Shown here in pieces: positions 18,328 to 27,069 of a stretch of DNA of 64,000 nt. Both the position numbers and the translations under genes were made by a program. Each line of letters begins with the position of its first letter. Within the stretch, counting starts at the first letter, position 1. The notes beneath the pieces were generated by a model, which worked only from the letters and a program-made list of their open reading frames with translations, was not told the DNA's origin and did no database searches. This DNA is from Burkholderiales bacterium (GTDB lineage: Bacteria; Pseudomonadota; Gammaproteobacteria; Burkholderiales; Burkholderiaceae_F), in contig JADJWR010000001.1 of NCBI GenBank assembly GCA_016716275.1, forward strand, positions 620,001-684,000, read 5' to 3'.

Positions 18328-18355
18328 GCCGATGCGCCGATGCGCCGATGCGCCG
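18328..18355. repeat. 8-base tandem repeat upstream of rfbD
   Basis: GCCGATGC occurs three times head to tail (18328-18335, 18336-18343, 18344-18351) followed by a partial GCCG. It lies 15 bases upstream of the rfbD start. The number of units could vary by slippage. Confidence 0.8.
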
Positions 18356-18633
18356 CGGACGCAGCGGCGTGCGCGACCAATACTAGAACGGCGCGCCGGA
18401 TGCGGTGACGCCGCGGCGGGCACCGCCGGCGCCCGCGCTCGCACGGCGACTGCCAGCGGTGCAGGCCAGGGCTGCCACCTCCGGAGTGCGGCCGTCGAGG
18501 CGACAAGTAAGATTACGGTTTTCCCGTGGGCCATGGCCGGTCGCGCGGTTGCGTCTTGGGCGGGCCCGTTGCTCGACTCCTCGGCGGCTGCCGCGGGCTC
18601 GAACGAACGGTGGCCCGGCCGGCAGGAGGCGGC
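18356..18633. other. intergenic region between divergent rfbD and the giant transferase
   Basis: With the tandem repeat this makes a 320-base gap between divergent genes. I see a weak -10-like TAAGAT at 18508-18513 without a good -35, and AGGAGG at 18624-18629 serving the gene to the right. Nothing else is recognisable. Confidence 0.4.
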
Positions 18634-21600
18634 GTGGACGGTGAGACGATGAATCCCTTCGACGCCGAAGCGCGGACGCTGTACGACCGCGACATCGACG
18701 CCGGCCGACGCGATTCGCTCGCCGTGCTGCTGGATCTCGTGCCGGCTGGCGCCGACGTTCTGGACGTCGGCATCGGTGGCGGCGCGCTCGGCAGGCAGCT
18801 CGGCGCGGCGCGTGGCTGCCGCGTCGACGGCGCAACGATCAGCCCGGCGGAAGCCGCCCGTGCCGCGCCCCATTACCGGCATATCGAGATCGCCGACCTG
18901 AACGTCACGGCGCTCGACACGCTGTTCGCCGGCCGGCGCTACGACGCGATCATCTGCGCCGACGTGCTCGAGCACCTGCCGCGGCCGACCGCGGTGCTCG
19001 AATCCTGCCGCCGGCTGCTGGCCGAGGACGGCCGGCTGCTGCTGTCGATCCCGAATGTCGCCTACAGCGGCCTGGTCGCCGAACTGCTGGCTGGCGAGTT
19101 CCGCTATCGCACCGAGGGGCTGCTCGATCGCACCCATGTCCGCTTCTTCACCCGCCGCTCGGTGCTGCGCCTGTTGCGCGAGCAGGGCTGGCAGGTCGAC
19201 CTGCTCCGGCCCGTCCATCTCGACCTGCGCGACTCGGAATTCCGCCCGGCCCTCGACCTGCTTCCGCCGGCGGTACGGCGCTACCTGCTGGCGCGGCCGG
19301 ACGGCCAGACCTACCAGTTCATCATCGAGGCTCGACCCGCCAGCGCCGCGGCGTTCGCGGCTGCGTGGTCGGTCGACGAGCCGGAACCGAGCCAGCCGGC
19401 GTCGTACTCGACGCAGCTGTACCTGAAGGACGCCGCCGGCTACGCGGAGGAGCGCAAGCTGGTCGTCCCGGCGGTGATCGGCGAGCAGCGCCAGCGCATC
19501 GTCTTCCCGCTGTCCGGCAGCGTCGCCTCGCTGACCGGCCTGCGCTTCGATCCGGCCGATCGCCCGGGCTTCCTCAGTCTGTTCGCCATGCGCCTGCTGG
19601 ATGCGGACGGCAACGCGGTCTGGACCTGGGACGGAACCGCGGCGGCGCTTAGGGCCGGCGACACGCACGACGTCGTCTTGCACGCGCCGTGGACTGCCGA
19701 GCGCGGCGTGGTGCTGCTGTTCACCGGCGACGATCCCTACTTCGAGTTGCCGCTCGGCGCAGCGCATTTCGCCGCCTGCGGCCAGCAGGCGACGCTGGAG
19801 GTCGAGCTGTCGTGGCCGATGTCGCCGGAATATCTGCTGTTCGTCGACGAACTGGCGAAGCGCGGGCCGCGCGAGCAGGCACTCGAGGGCGAACTGGCGC
19901 AGGCGCGAGAGCTGGCGGCGCGGCACCAAGCGGAACTCGCCGCTTCGCGGGTGCAGCTCGAGCAGCAGCGTGGCGAAGCGGCAGTGGCTGCGGAAAGGCT
20001 CGCAGCGCGCCAGGAGGAGGTCGGCCGGCTCGATGCCGAGCGCGCACGACTGCTCGATCAGCACAGGGCGCGCGAGGCGGAGCTGCGGCGTGCGCAGCAG
20101 GAGATCGCCTCCCTGGCGCATGCGCTCGAACACGCCCGCATCAGAGCCGACGACATCGCCGGCCAGCGCGACCTGCTCCTGAAGCAGGCGACCGATCTCG
20201 AGGCGTCGCGATGGACCAGGCTGGGCGCGCGGCTGGCAGGCCTGCTCGGACGCGGTGGCAGCCCGCTGCTGCGCCGGACAGCCTCGCTGCTGCCGGCTGC
20301 GCTGCCGCGCGCGCTGCGGTCGCCGCGGGCGGGTGTCTCGATCGTGGTGCCCGTCTACAAGGGACTGGCCGACACGCAGACCTGCCTGGAGTCGGTTCTG
20401 CGCAGCGCCTCGAAGGCGCAGTTGCACGTGGTTGTCGTCAACGACGCCAGCCCGGAGCCGGAGATCACTTTGTATCTGCAGCGGTTGGCTGCGCGCGATG
20501 CGCGCGTCGAGCTGATCGAGAACCCCTCGAACCTCGGCTTCGTCGCCAGCGCCAACCTCGGCATGCAGCGGCATGCGGACGACGACGTCGTCCTGCTGAA
20601 CAGCGACACCGAAGTGGCGGGCGACTGGATCGACCGGCTGCGCGAGGCCGCCTATCGCGAGCGCAGCGTCGCCACGGTCACCCCGTTCTCCAACGCGGCG
20701 ACGATCTGCAGCTACCCACGGTTCTGCGTCGAAGGTCCGATGCCGGCCGACATGTCGACGGCGGCGCTCGACCGCTACTTCGCTGCCGAGAACGCGGGCC
20801 GGTTGATCGAAGTGCCGACGGCGGTCGGTTTCTGCATGTTCATCCGCCGCGACTGCCTCGACGAGGTCGGGCTGTTCGACGCGGATCGATTCGGCCGCGG
20901 CTACGGCGAGGAAAATGACTTCTGCATGCGGGCCCGCGCCACCGGCTGGCGGCACGTGCTGGCGCTCGACACCTTCGTCCGCCACAGCGGCGGCGTCAGC
21001 TTCGGCGCCGAGAAACCGCGCCGTGTCAGCGAAGCGCAGGACCTGCTCGCCGCACTGCATCCCGACTACGCGCCGGCAGTTGCCCGGCACGTCGAGGAAG
21101 ACCCGGCGCAGCCGGCCCGGCTGAAGGTCGACCTGGCGCGGGTGCGCGCCGGCGGACTGCCGGCGGTGCTGTTCGTCTCACACGTCGGTGGCGGCGGCAC
21201 CGAGCGCCACCTGCGTGAACTCGCCGCGGCGCTCGACGGGCGGGCAAACGTCTTCCTGCTGCGTCCCGCCGATGGCGGCGAGACGATGCTCGAATGGCTT
21301 CGCGATGGCGAGGGCTTCCGCCTCGCTTTCCGCCTGCCGGGCGGCTACGAGGCGCTGCTGCAGGCGCTGCGCGCATTGGGCGTGGCGCACGTGCACTTCC
21401 ACCACACGCGCGGCCATGCCAGCGCCGTCTGCGACCTGCCCGCTTCGCTCGGTGTCTCGCACGACTTCACCGCGCACGACTTCTTCAGCGTCTGCCCGCA
21501 GGTGACGCTGTCGGACGAGATCGGCCGCTACTGCGGCGAATTCGGCGCCGAGCAGTGCGCTGCCTGCCTGAAGCGGCGGCCGGCGCCCGGCGGCGCGTCG

Positions 21601-22368
21601 ATCGATTCGTGGCGGGCCGACCACGGCCGGCTGCTCGAGCGGGCGCGCTTCGTGTTCGCGCCGAGCGCCGATGCTGCTTCGCGCCTGCGCCGCTACTTCC
21701 CGTCGGTCAGTCCCCTGCAGGTACCGCACCCGGACCTTGTGGCAGCGCCGGCGGCGCCGAATCCGCAGCCGCTGGCCGGCCGGCCGCTGCGGGTGGTGGT
21801 GATGGGCGCGCTGTCGCAGATCAAGGGCGCCGACGTGTTCGAGGCGACTGCCGCCCTGGCCGCGCAGCGCGGCAGCCCGCTGCAGTTCCATCTCGTCGGC
21901 TATGCCTACCGGGACCTGCGGGTGGTGCCGGGCGAGCGTCTGACCGTGCACGGCGAGTACGCCGACAAGGACCTGCCCGGCCTGCTGCAGGCGCTGCAGC
22001 CCGATCTCGCGTGGTTTCCGGCGCTGTGGCCGGAAACCTACAGCTACACGCTCAGCGCGGCGCTCAATGCAGGCTTGCCGGTGGTGGCGCCGGACATCGG
22101 CGCCTTTCCGGAGCGGCTGTCGGGCCGGCCGTGGACCTGGGTCTGCCCCTGGTACTGGCTGTCCGAAGAGTGGGTGCAGTTCTTCGAGCGACTGGTGGCC
22201 GGGCACTTCGAACCCGGTCGCGCGCCGGAGCACGCGCCGCTGCGGCCGGCGGAGGCAGGCGCATTCTCATACACGCGCGACTACCTGCGCGACGTGCACC
22301 GTCCGGCGCTCGCCGAGCCCTTGCCGGCCGAATTCCTGCAAGCGCATCGAACGACAGGAAATCCATGA
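18634..22368 (+). CDS. giant modular protein: methyltransferase - coiled coil - GT2 - GT4
   Basis: About 1244 residues. Residues 1-235 are a class I SAM methyltransferase (VLDVGIGGGALG near 42; ICADVLEHLP). Residues about 249-402 are an unassigned, probably beta-rich domain. Residues about 405-529 are a charged Ala/Glu/Arg coiled coil. A GT2 domain begins near 568 (SIVVPVYKG; acidic motif LLNSDTEV). From about 845 to the end is a GT4-like GT-B domain (VSHVGGGGTERHLREL; LWPETYSYTLSAALNAG). The GT4 part has a C-x12-C-x7-C-x2-C pattern, shared with the other giant transferase. Start GTG at 18634 is four bases after AGGAGG; ATG 18649 is the alternative. It overlaps rfbB by 4 bases. Role: probably O-chain extension and possibly methyl modification; substrates unknown. 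Confidence 0.85.
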   Translation: MDGETMNPFDAEARTLYDRDIDAGRRDSLAVLLDLVPAGADVLDVGIGGGALGRQLGAARGCRVDGATISPAEAARAAPHYRHIEIADLNVTALDTLFAGRRYDAIICADVLEHLPRPTAVLESCRRLLAEDGRLLLSIPNVAYSGLVAELLAGEFRYRTEGLLDRTHVRFFTRRSVLRLLREQGWQVDLLRPVHLDLRDSEFRPALDLLPPAVRRYLLARPDGQTYQFIIEARPASAAAFAAAWSVDEPEPSQPASYSTQLYLKDAAGYAEERKLVVPAVIGEQRQRIVFPLSGSVASLTGLRFDPADRPGFLSLFAMRLLDADGNAVWTWDGTAAALRAGDTHDVVLHAPWTAERGVVLLFTGDDPYFELPLGAAHFAACGQQATLEVELSWPMSPEYLLFVDELAKRGPREQALEGELAQARELAARHQAELAASRVQLEQQRGEAAVAAERLAARQEEVGRLDAERARLLDQHRAREAELRRAQQEIASLAHALEHARIRADDIAGQRDLLLKQATDLEASRWTRLGARLAGLLGRGGSPLLRRTASLLPAALPRALRSPRAGVSIVVPVYKGLADTQTCLESVLRSASKAQLHVVVVNDASPEPEITLYLQRLAARDARVELIENPSNLGFVASANLGMQRHADDDVVLLNSDTEVAGDWIDRLREAAYRERSVATVTPFSNAATICSYPRFCVEGPMPADMSTAALDRYFAAENAGRLIEVPTAVGFCMFIRRDCLDEVGLFDADRFGRGYGEENDFCMRARATGWRHVLALDTFVRHSGGVSFGAEKPRRVSEAQDLLAALHPDYAPAVARHVEEDPAQPARLKVDLARVRAGGLPAVLFVSHVGGGGTERHLRELAAALDGRANVFLLRPADGGETMLEWLRDGEGFRLAFRLPGGYEALLQALRALGVAHVHFHHTRGHASAVCDLPASLGVSHDFTAHDFFSVCPQVTLSDEIGRYCGEFGAEQCAACLKRRPAPGGASIDSWRADHGRLLERARFVFAPSADAASRLRRYFPSVSPLQVPHPDLVAAPAAPNPQPLAGRPLRVVVMGALSQIKGADVFEATAALAAQRGSPLQFHLVGYAYRDLRVVPGERLTVHGEYADKDLPGLLQALQPDLAWFPALWPETYSYTLSAALNAGLPVVAPDIGAFPERLSGRPWTWVCPWYWLSEEWVQFFERLVAGHFEPGRAPEHAPLRPAEAGAFSYTRDYLRDVHRPALAEPLPAEFLQAHRTTGNP

Positions 22369-23441
22369 TCATCGTCACCGGCGGCGCCGGCTTCATCGGC
22401 GCGAACTTCGTCCACGACTGGCTGGCGGCCGAGCGCGAGGAAGTCCTCGTGATCGACAAGCTCACCTACGCCGGCAACCTCGACAACCTGGCCGTCCTGC
22501 GGAGCGATCCGCGCTTTGCCTTCGCGCAGGTCGACATCTGCGACCGCGCCGAGGTGGCGGCGCTGCTGGCCAGGCACCGGCCGCGCGCGATCGTCCACTT
22601 CGCCGCCGAAAGCCACGTCGACCGCTCGATCAGCGGCCCGGGCGAGTTCATCCGCACCAACATCGACGGCACCTTCGAACTGCTCGAGGCAGCGCGCGCG
22701 CAGTTCTCGGCGCTCGACGAGGCGGCGCGGGCGGCGTACCGCTTCCTGCACGTGTCGACCGACGAGGTCTACGGCTCGCTCGGCGAGACCGATCCGGCTT
22801 TTTCCGAGACCACGCCCTATGCGCCGAACAGCCCGTACGCGGCGAGCAAGGCGGCCTCCGACCACCTGGTGCGCGCCTACCACCACACCTACGGCCTGCC
22901 GGTGCTGACCACCAACTGCAGCAACAACTACGGGCCGTACCAGTTCCCGGAAAAGCTGATCCCGCTGATGATCCTCAACGCGCTGGAGGGCAAGCCGCTT
23001 CCGGTCTACGGCGACGGCGCCAACGTGCGCGACTGGCTCTACGTCGGCGACCACTGCGCGGCGATCCGCCGGGTGCTGGCCGCCGGCCGGCTGGGCGAGA
23101 CCTACAACATCGGCGGCAAGAGCGAGATGCGCAACCTCGAGGTGGTGCACGCGGTGTGCGCCGTGCTCGACGAGCTGCGGCCGAAGGCGCGGAGCTACGC
23201 CGAGCAGATCCGCTTCGTCACCGACCGCCCGGGACACGACCGCCGCTACGCGATCGACCCGCGCAAGATCGAGCGCGAACTGCGCTGGCGGCCGGCGCAG
23301 TCCTTCGAGGCGGGCATCCGGCTGACCGTGCAGTGGTATCTCGACCACGCCGCCTGGACCGAGCGGGTGCGCAGCGGCGGCTACCGCGACTGGATCGAGA
23401 AGAACTACGGACAGCGGCTCGGGGAGCAGACCAGTCAATGA
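22365..23441 (+). CDS. rfbB: dTDP-glucose 4,6-dehydratase
   Basis: A 358-residue NAD-dependent SDR enzyme giving dTDP-4-keto-6-deoxyglucose, the branch point for both rhamnose and the amino-deoxyhexose. Motifs: VTGGAGFIGANFV, HFAAESHVDRSI, the catalytic STDEVYG (Thr-Asp-Glu), the YAASKAASD YxxxK motif, and NCSNNYGPYQFPEKLIP. It overlaps genes on both sides by ATGA, so the block is translationally coupled. Confidence 0.97.
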   Translation: MIIVTGGAGFIGANFVHDWLAAEREEVLVIDKLTYAGNLDNLAVLRSDPRFAFAQVDICDRAEVAALLARHRPRAIVHFAAESHVDRSISGPGEFIRTNIDGTFELLEAARAQFSALDEAARAAYRFLHVSTDEVYGSLGETDPAFSETTPYAPNSPYAASKAASDHLVRAYHHTYGLPVLTTNCSNNYGPYQFPEKLIPLMILNALEGKPLPVYGDGANVRDWLYVGDHCAAIRRVLAAGRLGETYNIGGKSEMRNLEVVHAVCAVLDELRPKARSYAEQIRFVTDRPGHDRRYAIDPRKIERELRWRPAQSFEAGIRLTVQWYLDHAAWTERVRSGGYRDWIEKNYGQRLGEQTSQ

Positions 23442-24337
23442 CACGCAAGGGAATCATCCTGGCCGGCGGCTCCGGCACCCGCCTTTACCCGGTGACGCAG
23501 GTCGTCTCCAAGCAGCTGCTGCCGATCTACGACAAGCCGATGGTCTACTACCCGCTCAGCACGCTGATGCTGGCGGGCATCCGCGAGATCCTCGTCATCT
23601 CGACGCCGGAGGACACACCGCGCTTCCGCGACCTGCTCGGCGACGGCGGCCAGTGGGGCATCCGGCTCGACTACGCGGTGCAGCCGCGTCCCGAGGGGCT
23701 GGCACAGGCCTTCATCATCGGCCGCGACTTCGTCGGCACCGAACCGGCGGCGCTGATCCTCGGCGACAACATCTTCTACGGCCACGACCTGGTCGAGCAG
23801 CTGCGCCGCGCCAATGCCCGCGCCTCGGGCGCCACCGTGTTCGCCTACCGCGTCAACGACCCCGAGCGCTACGGTGTGGTCGAGTTCGACGCCACCGGCC
23901 GGGCGGTGAGCATCGCCGAGAAGCCGAGCTCGCCGCGTTCGAACTACGCAGTCACCGGGCTTTACTTCTACGACAACGGCGTGCTCGACATCGCCGCCTC
24001 GATCCGGCCGTCGGCGCGCGGCGAACTGGAGATCACCGATGTCAACCAGCGTTATCTGGACGCCGGCGCGCTGCAGGTCGAGATCATGGGGCGCGGCATG
24101 GCGTGGCTGGACACCGGCACCCACGAGTCGCTGCTGCAGGCATCGACCTTCATCGAGACGATCGAGCAGCGGCAGGGCCTGAAGATCGCCTGTCCCGAGG
24201 AGATCGCCTACCGCGCCGGCTGGATCGACGCGCAGGCGGTGCAGCGGATCGCCGAGCCGCTGCGCAAGAACGGCTACGGCCAGTACCTGCTCGCGATGCT
24301 GCGCGAGCGCGTCATTGCCGCGCCGGCCGGGCGATGA
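23438..24337 (+). CDS. rfbA: glucose-1-phosphate thymidylyltransferase
   Basis: A 299-residue nucleotidyltransferase making dTDP-glucose from dTTP and glucose-1-phosphate. The signature GIILAGGSGTRLYPVT, the SKQLLPIYDKPMVYYPLS block, LILGDNIFYGH and WLDTGTHESLLQAS are all canonical. Overlaps rfbB and rfbC by 4 bases each. Confidence 0.97.
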   Translation: MTRKGIILAGGSGTRLYPVTQVVSKQLLPIYDKPMVYYPLSTLMLAGIREILVISTPEDTPRFRDLLGDGGQWGIRLDYAVQPRPEGLAQAFIIGRDFVGTEPAALILGDNIFYGHDLVEQLRRANARASGATVFAYRVNDPERYGVVEFDATGRAVSIAEKPSSPRSNYAVTGLYFYDNGVLDIAASIRPSARGELEITDVNQRYLDAGALQVEIMGRGMAWLDTGTHESLLQASTFIETIEQRQGLKIACPEEIAYRAGWIDAQAVQRIAEPLRKNGYGQYLLAMLRERVIAAPAGR

Positions 24338-24879
24338 AGGTCACCCCGACTGCACTGCCGGAAGTGCTGCTGCTCGAGCCGCGCGTGTTCGGCGACGAGC
24401 GCGGCTTCTTCATGGAGAGCTGGAACGCGCGGACCTTCCGCGAGGCGACCGGTTTCGATGCGACCTTCGTGCAGGACAACCATTCGTACTCGACCCGCAA
24501 CGTGCTGCGCGGCATCCACTACCAGGTGGTGCGGCCGCAGGGCAAGCTGGTGCGGGTGGCCTCGGGCAGCGTGTTCGACGTCGCGGTCGACCTTCGGCGC
24601 TCGTCGCCGACCTTCGGCCGCTGGGTCGGCTACCAGCTGTCGGCGGCCAACAAGCTGCAGATGTGGATCCCGCCCGGCTTCGGCCACGGCTTCGTGGTGC
24701 TGAGCGACGCTGCCGACTTCCTCTACAAGACCACCGACTACTGGATCGGCGAGCACGACCGCACGGTGCGCTGGGACGATCCTCGGCTGGCCGTCGACTG
24801 GCCGCTGCAGGGTGCGCCGGTGCTGGCCGCGAAGGACGCCGCGGCGCCGCTGCTCGACGCCGCGGAGACGTTCGACTGA
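24334..24879 (+). CDS. rfbC: dTDP-4-dehydrorhamnose 3,5-epimerase
   Basis: A 181-residue cupin epimerase on the rhamnose branch. RGFFMESWN, QDNHSYSTRNVLRGIHYQ (with the catalytic His), FDVAVDLRRSSPTFG and WIPPGFGHGFVVLS are present. Translationally coupled to rfbA. It commits the shared intermediate to rhamnose together with the distant rfbD. Confidence 0.96.
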   Translation: MKVTPTALPEVLLLEPRVFGDERGFFMESWNARTFREATGFDATFVQDNHSYSTRNVLRGIHYQVVRPQGKLVRVASGSVFDVAVDLRRSSPTFGRWVGYQLSAANKLQMWIPPGFGHGFVVLSDAADFLYKTTDYWIGEHDRTVRWDDPRLAVDWPLQGAPVLAAKDAAAPLLDAAETFD

Positions 24880-24930
24880 AGCGGCCGGGCCGGCATGCTG
24901 CAGGTTCAATCGATGAAAGAAGGGTTGCCG

Positions 24931-26031
24931 ATGATCCGACTCGATGCGATCAACGATCTTCGCCGGCACACGGCGTCGCAGGGCGACGCGGTGCGGGCCG
25001 CGGTCGCGCGCGTGGTCGACAGCGGCTGGTTCATCCTCGGCCGGGAGCTGCAGTCGTTCGAGGCGGAGTTTGCCGCGTACTGCGGCAGCCCGCACTGCAT
25101 CGGCGTGGCCAACGGCACCGACGCCCTGGAGCTGGCGCTGCGGGCCTGCGGCGTGGGCCCCGGCGGGCGGGTGCTGACGGTCGCCAACGCCGGCGCCTAC
25201 AGCACCACGGCGATCCACGCGGCGGGCGGCGAACCGGTGTACGTCGATGTCGACGACGACACGCTGCTGGTCGACGAGGCCGAGCTCCGGCGCCGGCTCG
25301 ACGGCGAGCCGGTCGCGGCGCTGATCGTCACTCACCTGTACGGGCGCCTGGTGCCGGGCATCGATGCCATTTCGCGCGCGGCAAGGCGGGCCCGCGTGCC
25401 GCTGATCGAGGACTGCGCGCAGGCGCACGGCGCGCGCCTGGGCGGCAGGATGGCGGGGAGCTTCGGCGACGTCGGCTGCTTTTCCTTCTATCCGACCAAG
25501 AACCTCGGCGCGCTGGGCGACGGTGGCGCGCTGGTCACCGGCAGCGCCGAGCTTGGCGAGCAGCTGCGCATGCTGCGCCAGTACGGCTGGGCAGGGAAGT
25601 ACCGGATCGAACGGGCGGGCGGACGCAACAGCCGGCTCGACGAGATGCAGGCCGCCGTGCTGCGCGCCAAGCTGCCGATGCTGGACGGCTGGAACGAGCG
25701 CCGGCGCGACATCGCGCGGCGGTTCAGCGGCGGCATCCGCCAGCCGAAGTTGCGCTGTCCGCGGCACTTCGGCGAGGACTGCGTGGCCCATCTGTACGTC
25801 GTGCGGACGGCCGAGCGGCGGTCGTTGCAGGCGCATCTTCGCGCGCGCGGCATCGCCTCCGACATCCATTACCCGCTGCCCGACTACCGGCAGCCGGCGT
25901 TTGCCGCCGGGCCCGGCAGCGTCAATCCGGTTGCCGAGCGTGCCTGCGACGAGGTCCTGACGCTGCCCTGCTTCCCCGAGATGACCGACGACGAAGTGGC
26001 GGCCGTCGTCGACGCGGTCAACGCCTGGTAG
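24931..26031 (+). CDS. DegT/DnrJ/EryC1-family sugar aminotransferase (FdtB/QdtB-like)
   Basis: A 366-residue PLP enzyme. GVANGTDALELALRACG is the cofactor-binding start, DCAQAHGA the mid motif, and FSFYPTKNLGALGDGG carries the Schiff-base Lys. It most resembles 3-amino transaminases acting on dTDP-3-keto-6-deoxyhexoses, an assignment supported by the WxcM-type fusion one gene downstream. The start ATG at 24931 is taken because AAGG sits 7 bases upstream and the family begins MIRLDAIND; an in-frame ATG lies 12 codons earlier. Exact sugar stereochemistry (Fuc3N or Qui3N) cannot be read. Confidence 0.88.
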   Translation: MIRLDAINDLRRHTASQGDAVRAAVARVVDSGWFILGRELQSFEAEFAAYCGSPHCIGVANGTDALELALRACGVGPGGRVLTVANAGAYSTTAIHAAGGEPVYVDVDDDTLLVDEAELRRRLDGEPVAALIVTHLYGRLVPGIDAISRAARRARVPLIEDCAQAHGARLGGRMAGSFGDVGCFSFYPTKNLGALGDGGALVTGSAELGEQLRMLRQYGWAGKYRIERAGGRNSRLDEMQAAVLRAKLPMLDGWNERRRDIARRFSGGIRQPKLRCPRHFGEDCVAHLYVVRTAERRSLQAHLRARGIASDIHYPLPDYRQPAFAAGPGSVNPVAERACDEVLTLPCFPEMTDDEVAAVVDAVNAW

Positions 26032-26037
26032 CCGACA

Positions 26038-27069
26038 GTGTTCTCCGCCGTCATCCCGGTCTACAGGAACGAGCAGTCGCTGCCGGAGCTCGTCGCGGGG
26101 CTCGGTGAAGTCGCCGCCGAGATGCGGCGGCGCACCGGCGAAGCCCTGGAGGTCGTATTTGTCGTCGACGGCAGCCCGGACCGCAGCTTCGAGGCGCTGA
26201 CGGAACTGCTGCCGGCGGCGCCGTTCCGTTCGCAGCTGCTGCTGCATTCGCGCAACTTCGGTTCCTTCGCGGCGATCCGCAGCGGGCTGGCAGCCGCCTC
26301 CGGCAGCAGCTTCGGCGTGATCGCCGCCGACCTGCAGGAGCCGACCGAGCTGCTGATCGACTTCTGCGCGGCGCTGCAGGGCGACGCCTGCGACGTGGTC
26401 ATCGGCTGCCGCGAGAAGCGCGACGATCCGCTCGCCACCCGGCTCGCTTCGGCTGCCTTCTGGCGGCTGTACAAGCGCTTCGTCATCGCCGACATTCCGA
26501 AGGGCGGGGTCGACGTCTTCGGCTGTAACGAACGTTTCCGCGACGAGTTGCTGCGGCTCGAGGAGTCGAACAGCTCGCTGGTGGGGCTGATCTTCTGGCT
26601 GGGCTTCCGGCGCCGCGAGATCCTCTACGGCCGGCGCGAGCGCCGGCACGGCAAGAGCGCCTGGTCGTTCGGCCGCAAGCTGAACTACCTGTTCGACAGC
26701 GTCTTTTCCTTCACCGACCTGCCGATCCGGCTGCTGCTGTTCTTCGGCCTCGGCGGACTGCTCATTTCGCTGGTGCTTGGCTTGATGGTGCTGGCGGCCA
26801 AGGCGGTCGGCGAGATTCCCGTCCCGGGCTACGCGGCAACGGCGCTGACGGTGCTGTTCTTCGGCGGCCTGAACGCCCTGGGGCTGGGCATCGTCGGCAC
26901 TTATGCCTGGCGGGGTTTCGAGAACACCAAGGGGCGGCCGCTGGCGGTCATCCGGCTGCGCCGCAGCTTCGGCGGCATCACGTCGATGCCGGCCCGCGAG
27001 GCGGCGGCGCAGCCGCCTGCTGCGGTGGCCGGCGGGCGCGCCGCGACGCACGAGGAACTCGATGGCTGA
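26038..27069 (+). CDS. GtrB-like membrane glycosyltransferase (polyprenyl-phosphate sugar transferase)
   Basis: A 343-residue GT2 enzyme with two C-terminal membrane helices (about residues 230-255 and 265-295). Catalytic blocks: VIPVYRNEQSLPEL, VFVVDGSPDRS, LHSRNFGSFAAIRSGL and VIAADLQEPTEL. This is the bactoprenol glycosyltransferase (GtrB/ArnC/DPM1) type, which loads one sugar onto undecaprenyl phosphate on the inner face. Placement between the aminotransferase and the acetyltransferase suggests it loads the amino-deoxyhexose. GTG start; overlaps the next gene by 8 bases. Confidence 0.87.
   Translation: MFSAVIPVYRNEQSLPELVAGLGEVAAEMRRRTGEALEVVFVVDGSPDRSFEALTELLPAAPFRSQLLLHSRNFGSFAAIRSGLAAASGSSFGVIAADLQEPTELLIDFCAALQGDACDVVIGCREKRDDPLATRLASAAFWRLYKRFVIADIPKGGVDVFGCNERFRDELLRLEESNSSLVGLIFWLGFRRREILYGRRERRHGKSAWSFGRKLNYLFDSVFSFTDLPIRLLLFFGLGGLLISLVLGLMVLAAKAVGEIPVPGYAATALTVLFFGGLNALGLGIVGTYAWRGFENTKGRPLAVIRLRRSFGGITSMPAREAAAQPPAAVAGGRAATHEELDG

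Noticed and set aside
18127..21090. A 987-codon minus-strand frame opposite the giant transferase
   Set aside because: Antisense shadow; residues are unlike any domain and the plus strand carries clear methyltransferase and GT motifs.
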